Position numbers and translations under genes: made by a program. Below the pieces are notes generated by a model. The model did not search any database. It saw only the letters and a list, made by a program, of their open reading frames with translations, and was not told where the DNA came from. From Papiliotrema nemorosa (Eukaryota > Basidiomycota > Tremellomycetes > Tremellales > Rhynchogastremaceae): 64,000 bases of DNA. Shown in pieces: positions 10,529 through 24,760 of this stretch (the stretch's first letter is position 1; the number at the start of each line of letters is the position of its first letter). The stretch spans positions 1 to 64,000 of the forward strand of contig JASKOT010000019.1 of assembly GCA_032158125.1 (NCBI GenBank), in the 5' to 3' direction.

Positions 10529-12583
10529 ATGATATCGACAGAAAAGACGATTCAGCCAGCAGCGGCGAGCTGGGTAGCAGAGGCTGGTGCGGAGGGGAAT
10601 GCTAAGGGGGATATTGCTCAACTCCAGGAGCAGTTCGGGTGAGCAATGCGCTTGAGACAGTAGACTTATCCCAGGTATGCTCAGGAGCTTCCCCGAACCC
10701 GATCACTGTTCAACATGACCCTAATGATGATGACCATGGCAGCCATCCCATACGGCATGGGAAGTACATTTTGTAGGTCCACCGACTCTTTTGCCAGTAA
10801 TTGATGATAGTTTACCCCCTTATCAATGGCGGAGCTCCTGTTGTATTCTGGGACTGGATCATCATGAGCCTCGTCACATATTGCGTAGCTGTCTCTCTGG
10901 GAGAGATCTCTTCTATTTACCCAGTCTCAGGCGGTGTCTACTATTGGTCCTATGTGCTTTCCCCGCCAAGATTTGCGTCGATCGTCGCTTGGATCACTGG
11001 CTGGTTGTCGCTTGTCGGCAATATCATGGTCGTTCTTAGCATCAATTTTGGGTGAGAGGCTGGCAGATGGCAACGCGAACGCCCAGCTGAATACCTAGTA
11101 CCGCTCAACTGATCCTCGCTTCCGTCAACAGTAGGTGAAAACCAATGACGAGTCTGACGGCTAGTCTTCGACCCAACTTTTGTAGCCTCGCCATGGCAGT
11201 CCGTGCTTTGTACGTGGGCTCTGTAAGTTTCCTCTAGGAGCCCTACTAATGTGCAAGCATTCTGCTTCTTGGTCTTATCGGTATTCTCGGTCAAAAATGG
11301 ATTCCACATATTGATGTGGGTTGCGATAAAGCTGTAGGCTGAAGAAACAGACCTTTAATGTTGGCTGGATCATCGCCGGTGTTTTGGCTACTGCAATCAC
11401 CCTTCCGGTCCTTGCTGCCTCTGGCAGGATGTCTGCCGAGGATGTATTCATGTGAGTTCTAGCGGCAACGAGCACTACCGATGCTGACAGGTTAAAGCAA
11501 GTTGAACAATCAAGGCGCAGGTTGGCCGACAGGATGGGTGCGGTGCCTGATAGGGCTGGACGTTCTGGCTGACAGTGACAGAGTTTCACGCTTGGTCTCA
11601 TTCAAGGCGCATACACATACTCGGCAACAGGGATGCTCGTCTCGATGGCAGAAGAGGCCAAGAGTCCCGAACTGAATATCCCTCGCGCGATGGTTTACGG
11701 GAATCTGCTCAAGTGAGCTTTCAGGTCTGGCCACGCTGACCTCGCAGCGCCGTGATTGGTCTCGTCATGATCCTACCGATTCTCTTTACTCTGGGCGATC
11801 TGCCGACTGTCTTGAGTGTTGCAACGGGGCAGCCATTGCCTGAGATGTACCTTTTGGCGACAGGCAAAAAGGCGGCAGCTTTTGGATTGTTCTTCGGAGG
11901 TGAGTTATGGCCTCAGCAAACAAGCTGACTTCAGTCCTCGTCAATGGACTTGCGTGTGGTATCGCCTGCTCGCAATCTTGCTCGCGTTGCATCTGGGCGT
12001 AAGTGTGATCGCTGTATTCTCGCTGAAGGCAGGTTCGCCAGAGACGAGGGAATCCCTTTTGCCAGGGTATTTGGACGAGTCCACTCGAAGCACAACCTGC
12101 CCTTAAACGCATGGCTGCTGTGCGCCGGCTTCCAAGTGGGACTCAGCTGCATCTACTTTGGATCGACCGCTGCGTTCAACGCCTTCGTCAGTGTAGCTGT
12201 TATTTGCTTAGGAGCGTCATACGCTGTCCCCGTTTTGGTCTCCTTCCTGCGAGGTCGAAAAGCTGTTCGAGAAGGACCATTCTACAAAGGCAAATTAGGA
12301 TGGATATGTAATGTGTGAGTCCGCAAAGCGGACCTAGCGTCAAGCTGAGTCTCCAGTGTCACCATCGTGTGGTCTGCGTTTGCGCTTGTCTTGTACTCGT
12401 TCCCCACCACTATCCCTGTGACCACGCATACGATGAACTGTAAGCCGGCTCTTTCTGCTGCATCGTAGTCTGACCCCCTTAGACGCCTCGGTCGTCTTTG
12501 TGGGATTCGCCGTCATTTCCGTGGCTTGGTATGCTGCTTGGGGCAGAACTCACTTCCGAGGGCCTCCTGCCATCGCTGCTTGA
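10529..12583 (+). CDS. Amino-acid/GABA permease (APC superfamily, Uga4-like)
   Basis: A plasma-membrane amino-acid/polyamine/choline permease. The N-terminal tail MISTEKTIQPAAASW leads through a first intron to QELPRTRSLFNMTLMMMTMA, the family start. Then come PLINGGAPVVFWDW, SLGEISSIYPVSGGVYYWSY (the substrate-site region of helix 3) and WLSLVGNIMVVLSINFG. Late exons read LPLNAWLLCAGFQVGLSCIY, GSTAAFNAFVSVAV and LGASYAVPVLVSF, very typical of Uga4-type proteins, and the frame ends FRGPPAIAA at TGA 12581-12583. At least ten short introns are needed. ATG 10529 is the first in frame. A Zn2Cys6 regulator begins 322 bases downstream on the same strand, which may control it. Substrate could be GABA, choline or another amino acid. 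Confidence 0.83.
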
Positions 12584-12905
12584 GAGTGTCAGTAATCGTA
12601 GCAAATTGGAATGGAGAAGCTAGGGATATGGATGGATCAACCCAATTTAGAATATCGAATAGGTCAAGCGCAGGAACACACTCGTAATTTGTATTTCCGT
12701 ATGAGCAGTGTCAGTGACGTCGTCCCATGGAGATTTGTCTCTCGTGCAGAACCCGACTGCATCAGTTGAGATGCGGCTTGAATGCTGGAGGGGAAAATTC
12801 CTACTCTGCCTATTTCGGATAGCCGACGACGTGTGGTCACGCCGGATGGAAGCTGTGAATTTGACATCGTTTGACCCACTATTGTAACTCGATTGACAAT
12901 CGGTG
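12584..12905. other. Intergenic region between permease and regulator
   Basis: The 322 bases hold the permease 3' UTR and the regulator's promoter. No gene, repeat or distinct motif stands out. Confidence 0.5.
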
Positions 12906-15193
12906 ATGGACTTGATATCTGAACCACCTCGAAAGGCCCCCAGACATCGTTTGACGCGAGCATGTGACGTGAGCATCAACGACGTAGGATACACTGACAA
13001 TGCAGCGTTGCAGAGGGTACGCCTCGATACCGAATGTCACTCAATCCATAGTCGACGGGTCAGATGCACCCCTGTTACCGAGTCGGCTCAAGGATCTGCT
13101 GTATGTGAGCTTTGCGCAGAGTTTGGCTCCAAATGCCTCTTCACGGTACCAGCGCGGAAGAGGTGGTCAGGCCATGCATTCACGCTTATCTCTCAGAGGT
13201 CCTCTTCCACGTCGAGGTCTTGCAAGGCTTCGCAGCTCTTCTGAGATAGTTCTCTCTGATTTCATCTCCTCGCCTGGTCGGGATCGATCGGATGACACAA
13301 GCGACACCCCATCTCACCCCAGACTGACTGGCCTGCGCGGCATATCGCGTCGTCGTATCGACCAATTACTCACTGTATACTTTACACATGTCCATGTGAG
13401 CGCAAAGACTTGCCCTGTGCTGATGGCAGAATGTTTGGCCCTTGCTCTACAAACCAATGTTCGAGGTCGCAAAGGCTCCCGAACCACTGTTACTTGCCAT
13501 GCTGTCCATTGCCGCCTGTGTGTACGGCTCGAATGACCACGATGAGATTCACGCAGAAAAGCTCTTTGACCTGGCGGACATTGCCATACAGCAGGTGCAA
13601 TCTCGACCGACGATAGAGCTCGCTCAAGCTATGCTACTGATGAGCTTTCGACAAACAGGCAATGGTCATAAGGAGAGTGCTTATAGCTATGCCAGTCGCG
13701 CAACCGCCGTCATCTTGGCTCTCGGGTTGGGTTCGGCGCCGGCAGTAGAGACGGTATGTGCAGGCAGTAGAGCTTGTGGGTGGGACTGATTGCCAGCCGC
13801 ACGAAGAACTGGAACGACGGTCACGGGTATTCTGGAACGCATACGTTCTGGACAAATGCATGGCAGAGGAGACGGGGCGGTCCATCTCACTTTCCTATCG
13901 TCATTGCTCGACTCCAATGCCAAGTATCGATGAGCCAGACGAACTAGAACCATGGCCTCCGTTATCCACCACGTCAACAGCACGACCTGTAGGTGTACGC
14001 CATGTCGCACCCCGTCGAGGACACATTATCAGCTGTTTTCTGTGGACGTGTAGAATGGCAATGATTGCGGAGGACATTCTCCAGTTAGGCTATCAAGGGC
14101 CACCCACCGGCACACCATGGGACGATCAGTTTGCGGCTGGCGCTCGGATAGGTCGCACTCCAGACAATATTGCGCACCAGCTAGACATGTGGAAGCAGCA
14201 TATGCCTGTCATTTTCCAGGTCGACAAAGATAGCTCGACTCCGCCAATGCCTCATTTTGTAATCAACATAGTGGTGAGCAGCTTGTTCATCCCTAGCTCA
14301 TCTGCAGTACTTCCACGCGACCAAGATTCTCTTGTATGCTCGCTCGCTGCAACGGCGTGCATCCTACCTTGTCGGCTCCACAGACCTCCGTTGTGACTCC
14401 GTGGCCGATCGCGATAGGCACGAATGCTCAGATGCAGCCCTGCACATCCTCCAGATGGTCGACTTGCTAGAACGTCATCAGATGCTAGAGCAAGCTTCGT
14501 CGGACATAATCCACCTGCTTTGTCTGGCAATCCTCGTGCAGGGTGAGTGCATACACCCAGATGTTTCTAAATGCAGTCTTCGACTCGACGAGTAACGACC
14601 TAGGCACCGCTCAGCTCGCCAAATCCCGCTTTGATAGATGCGTAGTCCACCTCAAAAAGGTCTCTTCTACATGGCCTGCTGCATCGGCTTCAAAGGTCTT
14701 CTTCGATGCAGGTGAGCTATCAGTCGAAGTCGGATGCTGAGTTTTAGTGATTCAAGGTGGAAAAGAGGTGATGCATGGATTGTATGATATCCCTGTCACC
14801 TCGCCCACCAATCCCACCTCGGATGAAGGGCTCCAGCGGATCCGACAGATTGTATACGACGAACGTCGAACGGCAGCCGATCCTGCCGCGGTTTTTCAAC
14901 TGCCCGAGGTCTTTTGGAATCACCTGACTCGGGATTCTGTGGTCGTGGGTGGATGTGACACTGTCAGCGGGTCTGGACCTGGGCCTTCGTCATCGATGGT
15001 TGAGTATACCACCCTCTTCGATCAGGACCACGGCTGGAACCCGATCTTCTCCCCGCTCACCGCGGATGGCGTGGGAAATTTTGCTCCGACCGCTGATTCC
15101 TTGATCATGGGCGGACTAGGACAGTCAGACCAGTCAGATATCTCTGCCGCTCTCATTCGCTTCATCACAGATAGTGCAGGAAACGCCCAGTGA
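12906..15193 (+). CDS. Zn2Cys6 transcription factor with fungal-specific TF domain
   Basis: A nuclear DNA-binding regulator. The zinc cluster is built from three exons. The first ends RLTRACD, intron GTGAGC...GCAG, then RCRG, intron GTACGC...ATAG, then RRVRCTPVTE. This gives C-x2-C-x6-C-x12-C-x2-C-x6-C, ending SKCLFTVPARKRW. The ATG at 12906 precedes the cluster by only about 18 residues. Downstream, RRIDQLLTVYFTHVH starts the fungal-specific transcription factor (middle homology) domain, with AMLLMSFRQTGNGHKESAY and RVFWNAYVLDKCMAEETGR as hallmark helices. The last exon is acidic and Gly/Ser-rich and ends at 15193. It directly follows the GABA-type permease and precedes a convergent GH1 gene; which it controls is not known. 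Confidence 0.85.
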
Positions 15194-15477
15194 TGTATCT
15201 GGAGTCCTCTGACAATGATCAGTGTTTCCAGGGAGCAGTCGAGAAGCGGTGAATCAGCGCATAACTGGGGCTGAGGCGATAAGAAGAGATGGCAACGTCA
15301 GGACATCGTAACGTTCATGCATCGACTTCTACAGACGATGTCGTGGCAAATCTGATCGCAGCTGGCATTCACTGTGCAGCGAGCCTTTGCTGAGCTGGCT
15401 ACGAACGACAGGTGGACCTCTACCCGCAAAAAGCCCCCCTAATCTCCTTCGTAGCAAGGTGCTTGTTGAACCACTAC

Positions 15478-17368
<1,891 letters not shown>

Positions 17369-17739
17369 GCTACGGTCTGACTTGAGATTCAATCTAGAAT
17401 GGTGAAAATCATGGCTTGATGACCGACAGGGCTGCTATCACTGCCGTCTCCCGGCCAAACCCCCGAACTCGCTACGGACATCATGTCCGGCACGGCAATT
17501 GTTCCATACGGTCTTTCATGTACAGCTCCTCGGTAAAAGTCGCCGGATGGGGCAGCCTGGGGGGATAAGAGAGAAACCGGGGCAGATATTTGGCAGCGAT
17601 GAGCTAGAAAACGAGGGTTGCAAGATCTCCCGGACCAATGTCCGGCCGGTATCGCCAGAAGTCACTCGACCTCTTCGGGCCATAAAAAGAGATCGCCAGA
17701 CATGAGATCCAATCCAACACCCCCAACCGAGTCTCAAAG
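17369..17739. promoter_or_regulatory. Divergent promoter, GH1 / secreted glycoprotein
   Basis: A 371-base region between starts on minus (17368) and plus (17740). A GCCATAAAAAG element near 17680 is a weak TATA candidate for the plus-strand gene. No other feature recognised. Confidence 0.4.
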
Positions 17740-19560
17740 ATGCTCTTCCTACTCCCCTTGCTCTTTAGCTTGGTCACTGCCTTGCCCAGCAGACGGTGGC
17801 CGGCTCCCTCGCCGGCTATCTCGCTTAACCAATATGACCAGGAAATGATGGACGTAGCGATGAAGCTCGGTGACTGGTCTTGGGAGCCTTCAACCGGGTG
17901 GATTGAAGCAAATGATGATGGAGGACACACCAGTTCTCGGTTCACTGCATGGTATGCTCCCGGTCTGTTGTACCGGAACCAAGGTGACGACGTGAAGAAC
18001 GCTATCGCTGCTATCGAGAATGTGTGAGTGATCTCGACCCCATCTGAGAGATGTCTCCTGACCCAAAGTATCTCTCTGCAGTTCGTCGACCCAAGCGACA
18101 ATGGCACGGCGTACTACTGGGACTACAAGGAGGCTAGCGACAAGCCTTACCCCAACCCAATGACCTACCCCGCGGCCATCTACAACTCGTACGACCCCAA
18201 CTGGGCCTTCTTCATCGGTGTTCAATTCGTGCAGATCATCGAGGAGTTTGAGCACCTTCTCCCATCCGATCTCGTTGACAAGATGGTCGACTCGACCTAC
18301 AAGGCCGCTCGGAACTTGATGACTCGAGTCGGTTATGACGGTGACAACTTGGTTACTGCATACACGAACCCCGCTTTGGGTCGGGCACTCGTGGTGGAGT
18401 GGGTCGGTAACCGAATCAACGACCAAAACTTAACTCAAGCCGGAGAGCAGTACGCTCAAAACATCTACGACCTCTTCACTGCTGAGGGCTACAACACTTT
18501 TGGTGAATACAATGTGCCCAGTGAGTCACCTCTGAATGTGCACACCCTAAACTCACCTCAGCCTACTACGGTGAGGACGTTCTCCTCCTCTGCCAATGGA
18601 TCCGACATGCCCCTTCAAGCTCTTCTCTCCCTGAGAAGGGTAAATACCTCCTCAAGGCGCTCTGGGAGGACATTGCTGAACACTACAACTAGTAAGCTAG
18701 ATTCCCCTCGACCCATACTGATTGCAGCAATTTGAAGAACATGGTCGGACCCTATGACCGAATCTACCACCGAAACATGCTTGTCGATGACAGTATCATC
18801 ACTCTCTTCTTCTGGTTGATGCTTGGACGAGATGTCTCCCCCGTTGCACCCATCGGACAGGGCTCGACTCTGTACGATCTGCGACAAGGTGCCGCCTTTG
18901 CTCTCGTGGGTCAGACTCTCCGAGACAACGTCGACGCCGACCTGGCTACCAAACTCACCACCCCTGTCGGTAACGACGAGCGAGAGTTTACCAAGTACAT
19001 TCGAGTCTCCCTCGACAACGACACAATCAGAACCAACACTGCTTGGATGAGCGACAACCTCATGGCTGGTGGACAACAAGTCGCCGAGGAGACCAACCGA
19101 GGATCCCAGTTCACCCCTATGATCACTCACTGGAAATCGGGAGACACTTGGATGCCCTCGAGACCATACGTCTCTTTCTTCCAGCTCTATGCTACCGCAA
19201 GCACTGTCAACGCCACGGTCACCCCTAACCACATCTCCATCACCTACCCGAATACCACTCAAGCTGGCACCGACATGTTCCGATACCTCATCGGTGATAT
19301 TCCCGCCCCATACTGGTTGAACGGAGAAAACGTGAGTCGCAAAGGTGGTGGTACGAGGCTGATCCCAGATGGACGGTTTCAACAACCTTCCATGCTTGAA
19401 CGTCAGCATCACCACTCAGGGTTTGAACGGTACTGTGGTTTTGGGTAAATACGGTGACTTTACCATTCAAAACAACAACATGTGGACCGTCGACTACTAT
19501 GTCAACTCTACCTACGAAGGTGTACCATCGATGGACTTTGATCTCACCTACACTTGTTGA
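17740..19560 (+). CDS. Secreted glycoprotein, probable alpha-helical-toroid fold, function unknown
   Basis: The N terminus MLFLLPLLFSLVTALPS is a clear signal peptide, so the product is secreted. Exons then read WSWEPSTGWIEANDDGGHTSSRFTA, YNSYDPNWAFFIGVQFVQII, LGRALVVEWVGNRINDQ, PYDRIYHRNMLVDDSIITLFFWLMLGRD, and a beta-rich end with several N-glycosylation sequons (NVS, NNT, NST) before the TGA at 19558-19560. Helix-rich segments with aromatic and acidic clusters resemble (alpha/alpha)-barrel carbohydrate-active enzymes. I recall similar unnamed secreted fungal proteins but cannot assign a CAZy family. Four short introns are visible. Lying between GH1 and GH51 genes, an enzyme or binding protein for plant polysaccharide is a reasonable inference, not a demonstration. 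Confidence 0.78.
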
Positions 19561-19876
19561 GGATCAAACAGAAGGGATGGGAGAAGACAAAATTAGCAAC
19601 AGGAAAGGGAATAGCTCCGGGACTTTATAATACGGTCAAAAGGTACCTGGTACCGCTTCAAAATGCATAGTCTCAAGCATGTACATATCTCCCGTCGATC
19701 ATGTCGAGGCCTGTCCGCGGGCGATCCCAAGGAGCAATCTGCAGACCGTTCACCAGGTGCTGTCTTGGGCGGACGATCATATGCCCAGGCTAGGATGAGC
19801 CCATGAATGCCCGTAGATGCGTCTACCCACAGTTTCAGCAATGCAAAGGGAATGCATCTGCACGTTCAGTACTAAG
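19561..19876. other. Convergent 3' intergenic region
   Basis: The 316 bases lie between two convergent stop codons and should hold both 3' UTRs. No gene or terminator-like structure stands out. Confidence 0.5.
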
Positions 19877-21968
19877 CTACGCAACTTCGCCCTGGAGGAT
19901 AAAGAATGCCCAAGAATGCTTTCTGACCGTCCACTTTCTGCCCAACTTCTTCCATTCGGCGGCGGTGTACTTGTCAATAGTTGGTACGACCTTGTCAGGA
20001 TGCTCAAAAGTATTCTGTTATCAGATCAGAAGCTGTGTTACCACTTACCGTCGCTCCCAGATCATCACTGTAGATCGAGTGAATCTCTACACCTGTCACA
20101 TCTGCTGTGAGCTCACGCTGACCATCGCACTCACTGTAACGAGACAAGTCAAGCTCGGCGACGTAGTCCACCTCTGGGTGTCTATTCAGTACGCTAATTC
20201 GGATACTGTCATCCGCCAGCACGGCCACACAGTCGATATATGCCGGCTTGAGGCTGAGTTGCTGAATGAACACTGGGAACGTCGGTCCTTCGCTATCATC
20301 AGCTGGTCACGTTGTCCGAGCAACCCACTAGACATCGGGCATGGTTGGTAGCTGAAGAAGTCGACCATTCTTCATGTAGTTGGAGAACAGCTTCAGCGGG
20401 TGATACAAGGTCTGCTTCAACGTTCCCGTTGGAGAAGTCATGAGTGGAGATATCTAGGTTCAGCGTCAATGTCCTCCGCTACCGGACTCACGACGTTGAC
20501 CGATTGGGCCAAGCAGGCCAGACCTATGTCCTTATGCTTCCTTACTAGCACATTGAGCCACGCACAGAAACCCAACATGTCGGTGTAGTCATAATGCTGT
20601 TCTAGGCCAGTACTTCCTGGGGCTTTCGATTCATCCCACACGTTCCACTAAGAGTCAGCAACAGCTTGACCCGCTTGGCCCACCTCATCATAAGCAATCT
20701 TGATCTGTCTGGCTGGTATTCCGGTCCAGGACCGACCGATATTGGCGAGGTCGATCAGCGATTTGCACACTTCGATGTCGCGTTCGGGTGCGGCAGGCCC
20801 AAAGACATTCTTCTCATAATCCAACCCAGGCACGCTAGACTGCTTCTGGTGACCGTTCATTGTACTATCCTTAGTCCTTACCATCATTGAGACCTACTAG
20901 AAATGGATAGAATGCAGATCGACGTGGTTCACTACGGCTTGTAGTACCTCTCTATCCCAATCACTGGATCCCTATCGTCAGCTACATCCTCCTACACTGG
21001 GACGCACCGATTCTCCACAAGATACCAACTTGATCGTCGGGTCCACCAACTTCAATCCATGTGCCCATTGCTTGGCCATCTTGCCATAATCTGTCGCTGT
21101 GAGGTTGCCGACCTGCCATGGTCCGTACACTGCAATCAGTCTCGTCCAATGTCGAACTGACTCTCATTGCCCAAACCCCAGTATTTGACGTTGTGGGGTT
21201 CATCTCGACCCGTATGCTCGCGACGCAAGTTGGCCCAACTACAGTCAGCGATCGCCGTATCGGTACCTCACTGTGTGTCCCCTGTCCCATTGCAGTACTC
21301 AAGCCAAGCTAAGGCTTCCTCGTATGAGCCTGTACCCACTAGTCATCAGCGATACCCACCCGTCCAGACTCACTGTTCAAGCAAATATACGGCTCGCATC
21401 CGGACGCTCGGCAGTAATCGATAAACTCGTTGGTTCCAAACCTGTCATCAGCAGCCTCCAAACGGCGCTGCTCTGTTACCCACTGATTCGTCTCATGTGA
21501 TAACCAGGCCAATTCGATTCGCTTGGGACGTTTCTCGATTGGCCCAATGCCGTCCTGCCAGTGATAATTAGACACAAAGTTGCCCATATCAGTCCAGCTC
21601 AGCGCGTTCAACTTACCACCTGGCCATCGCAACATGGGTACTTGCAGATCCCCTTCTTTCCCAAGCAGTTGCATCACGTCTTTTCTCCATGCTGCTCGAC
21701 CCTTTGTCTCGGGTGTACCCTTGTCCTGCTTGACGAGAAGTTCAGGTGGACTGGGGTGTTTGGGATCATCAACGATCCCACCATAGATGCACCGACCGAG
21801 ATGTTCGATGAACCCAGCATAGAGCTTGTCTGAGATTGGAGGCTCGTTTGGATGGACAAGGTTGTATGGGTTTATGGTGAGGGGAATGTGGGTCAGCGAG
21901 CTTGGGTGGTTGGGTTTTGACGGGAAGTTTCCGGGGCCTCTCTGGACCAAAGTCTCAATCACCGACAT
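19877..21968 (-). CDS. GH51 alpha-L-arabinofuranosidase
   Basis: A retaining exo-enzyme releasing L-arabinose from arabinan or arabinoxylan oligosaccharides. MSVIETLVQ has no signal peptide, suggesting the intracellular type. Diagnostic blocks are YAGFIEHLGRCIYGGI, VPMLRWPGGKLN, YHWQDGIGP, FGTNEFIDYCR, KYWGLGNE followed through an intron by MYGPWQVGNL (acid/base Glu), and IKIAYDE followed through an intron by WNVWDE (nucleophile Glu). The C-terminal beta domain has VYEGPTFPVFIQ-like and DDSIRISVLNRHPE strands, ending LQGEVA at TAG 19877-19879. About nine short introns are present. ATG 21966-21968 is chosen because the longer frame upstream starts only at TTG. A regulator and a sugar transporter follow upstream on the same strand, suggesting a pentose-use group. 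Confidence 0.9.
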
Positions 21969-22138
21969 GACTGACGCTTGAAGTGACGATACAACAGATA
22001 CATGGATTATTATGCCCAATGATGCTTGCCCAGCCAAGATGCACCTCTCGATGCATGTAGCTCGTGGTCCAGCCGGTAAACTTCCGAGCGCGCACTCGGC
22101 GAAAGGCCCGAGAAATCCTCCGCCCTGCCTTGCTAATG

Positions 22139-24408
22139 CTACTGCTGCTGGTGGTGCTGCTGCTGCAACCCGTACATGTTATTCTCCGGCCGAAGATCCA
22201 GCCCCCCCATTATCCTCTGAAATGCCCTTGGCCACGGTGCACCCAGTGTCCCGTCGTCGTGCTCATTTGTGTTGAGCCAAAAATTCGCCATATCCTGCTC
22301 CTGGTCCATAGTGGCAGTCTGCGGGGGTGGAGGGTTGGTCTGGAACATGTCGCTGAAATCGCTAAACATTTGGCCGTTCTGTTCGTTGGACCATGTGTTA
22401 CTTTGTGCCAAGAATGAATCGAGCTGCGGGGTGATAGTGTCGTTGCCATTGTACATGGACAGATCCGGAATGGGCTGTTCATATCCCACTGATGCAGAAG
22501 TGGAAGATTCGCACGAGACCATGGCGAGTCGACCTTCCAGTCGACCCGCCAATGAGAGCCGGAGATTCGGGGCAGGCTGATGTGTCGTACGCAGAGCATT
22601 GATATGACCTTGAACCAGGAGGCGGTCTACGGTGAGCTAGAGTGCCGGTGAGACCTACCATTACGATCCAGTTGACCCCCTTGTACCGAGTCGAGCAAGA
22701 GCAGCGCCGCAGACGTGATTATCTATCATCAGGACAGACTTGCGGTTCTGACCCACCACCAGATCCCAGTTTGACCACACTCCGAGTCCCTTTCGTTGAA
22801 GCTGTAAAGCGCCCCTGGCAGTAACAAGCAGCTCATCCATTTCCGGCGACAATGGTTGGGAGAGTTCCATGGGATGCACCGAGTAGTAGATGGAGAAGAC
22901 GAATAGCTTGTGAAGTTGATATTGAAGGAGGATGACATTGGCGTCGCTCGGTCCCCGTTGCTCATGTTCTGGAGTCAGCACAGCACAGAGGGTCATCTCA
23001 CTCGTCGGACGGTGATATCTCATCAGCCAAGCGTCCAACTGAGACGCCCATCCCTTGATCATCCGCCTGTCATCGACCGATAGTGATGTCGAGGGCGATA
23101 CGACAACCTGTTCACCCAAAACTTTACGAATGAGACCCGGAAGGTTCCGACCGGAGAAATGAGAGATCCCAACGTGCATAATGGTAGTGAGGTGATTATA
23201 GGCCTGTTCGGCCATACGTACTCGTCGAGATGCTGATGGGGGAGGTTGCTGCAGGGTCGCAATGGGTACAGAGAGGGCAAGCAGGGGATACGCCATACGT
23301 AAGGATGCGTGCTCAATGTCAATCACCTAAGGTCAGCTCTGAACCTATGATCTACGCACTCTTAAACCCTCGTAGAGACTCCTCCATTCTGCGGCCCTGA
23401 TCCCACGACTGTTTGGAGCTCGCGCCAGTATACGTTGATAGGCCATTGAAATCCATACACCGGTCGTATTCACCCATGCTTCGCACATCAAGCCCATGAT
23501 GATGATCCCTAGGGTATCGTGCAGATCTTCATCCTCTGAATTCTCAAAGTATCCACCTTCTTGCGGGACAGCGAGATCGGCGATAGCTCGTGCGGCCAAA
23601 TGACGATAAAAGGGCGAGAGACGAGCGTATTCGGCCAGAGTATGCTGCATGGAAGCAGCGTAGCAAACAGCAGCCAGGAGAATGGGAGTCGGCACATCGC
23701 CAAAGAGTCGTTGAGTGACAAAGTGCAAGGCTGGCATGTGTTCGGCAAATCTAGAGTGAGCAGTTTCCGTCAATCCACTTACGCTAGCCACAGAGCTTCC
23801 ACGATCGAAGACCTCAGACCCTCGCTCTGTGTCCCTTGGTCATAAGTGCTCAACTTCAGCAGCGGCATGGATAGATCTGGCAAGCCAGATGTCCTATCTC
23901 CATCCACAGGGATATCGTCCATCGGAATGGAGGACTCGCGAGACAGATTGGTCGACAACACTGGGTGAGGTTGATCGGTCGATGAGATGCCCAACCTCGA
24001 CTCGATATGCTGAAGACGAGCATTGACGGATGCTTTAAAGGCCTCAAACCCAGCGAGATTGGGAGAAGAGATTTCTTGTATATGCCAATCACCGGCTTCT
24101 AAACCCTACCGTTTCAGCTCGGTGTGTCAATCGATAACTCACGTTCGCTCGGACTTTGAACAAACACGAAGTCTTTGCATTGGCGCATCGTCTGCATGGA
24201 GGTCCGTTGTCTAGCTCGCACTTCATCTTTTGTTTGCGGCAGTTGACTGGAATATGAGTATGGGATCCGGAGTACAGGAGGTGGGGTACTTGCGACAGGC
24301 TTTGTTGGTCTTGATTGGTTTGACATCCCCTGTATCGTCCCCTGCAGAGATATCGCCAGGTTTGCGCTTTTTACTCGACTGGCTCGACTCGGCAGACATG
24401 CTCGACAT
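22139..24408 (-). CDS. Zn2Cys6 transcription factor, candidate regulator of the arabinose group
   Basis: A nuclear regulator. The N terminus MSSMSAESSQSSKKRKPGD carries a basic stretch. The zinc cluster is interrupted by a GC-AG intron (24247-24293): exon 1 ends NKAC plus one base, and exon 2 restores LNCRKQKMKCELDNGPPC. This gives C-x2-C-x6-C-x7-C-x2-C-x6-C, ending TSCLF. Later exons hold FAEHMPALHFVTQRLFGDVPT and GLMCEAWVNTTGVWISMAYQ of the fungal TF domain, and LDAWLMRYHRPTSEMTL. The C-terminal exon is Asn/Gln/Asp-rich and ends LQQQHHQQQ, typical of an activation region. It lies between the GH51 gene and a sugar transporter, all on minus, so control of these neighbours is a plausible inference. 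Confidence 0.85.
24247..24293 (-). other. GC-AG intron inside the zinc cluster
   Basis: On minus the donor reads GCAAGT and the acceptor CAG. Only this 47-base intron restores C-x2-C-x6-C in frame; the nearby GT two bases inside the donor would put the next Cys codons out of frame. It is the second such intron in the window (the first is 1244-1282). Confidence 0.75.
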
Positions 24409-24760
24409 GGTGAATAAGGGGGATGCAAGGGATTGGTGAGGAGATTGAAGAAAGAGTGATCTACAAGATCGAGGTTGTAAATACCGCATTGATCTCCGAC
24501 GACGCTTTCGGCCCCCCAACGCAAACATCATTTGTCCTCGATATACATCGGTCATACGAGGGCCACGGTTGTAAAACCGTCTGACGACCAATGAGGTGTA
24601 TAGGAGACTGACTCTGCTGGTGACTGTACCGGCGTGGCATTCGAGCCCGTCTCAGTCATACGGTCTGGGACGACGGAGGAGAGCTAGCTGCATATCTGAA
24701 CAAAAGCAATGTATGGATCCACTATACTATAAACCCCTATTTCCGACTCTGCTTCGATCC
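24409..24760. other. Intergenic region between regulator and sugar transporter
   Basis: The 352 bases contain the regulator's promoter and the transporter's 3' UTR. The minus-strand sequence continues as an open frame upstream of the chosen ATG but with non-family residues. Nothing else seen. Confidence 0.45.
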
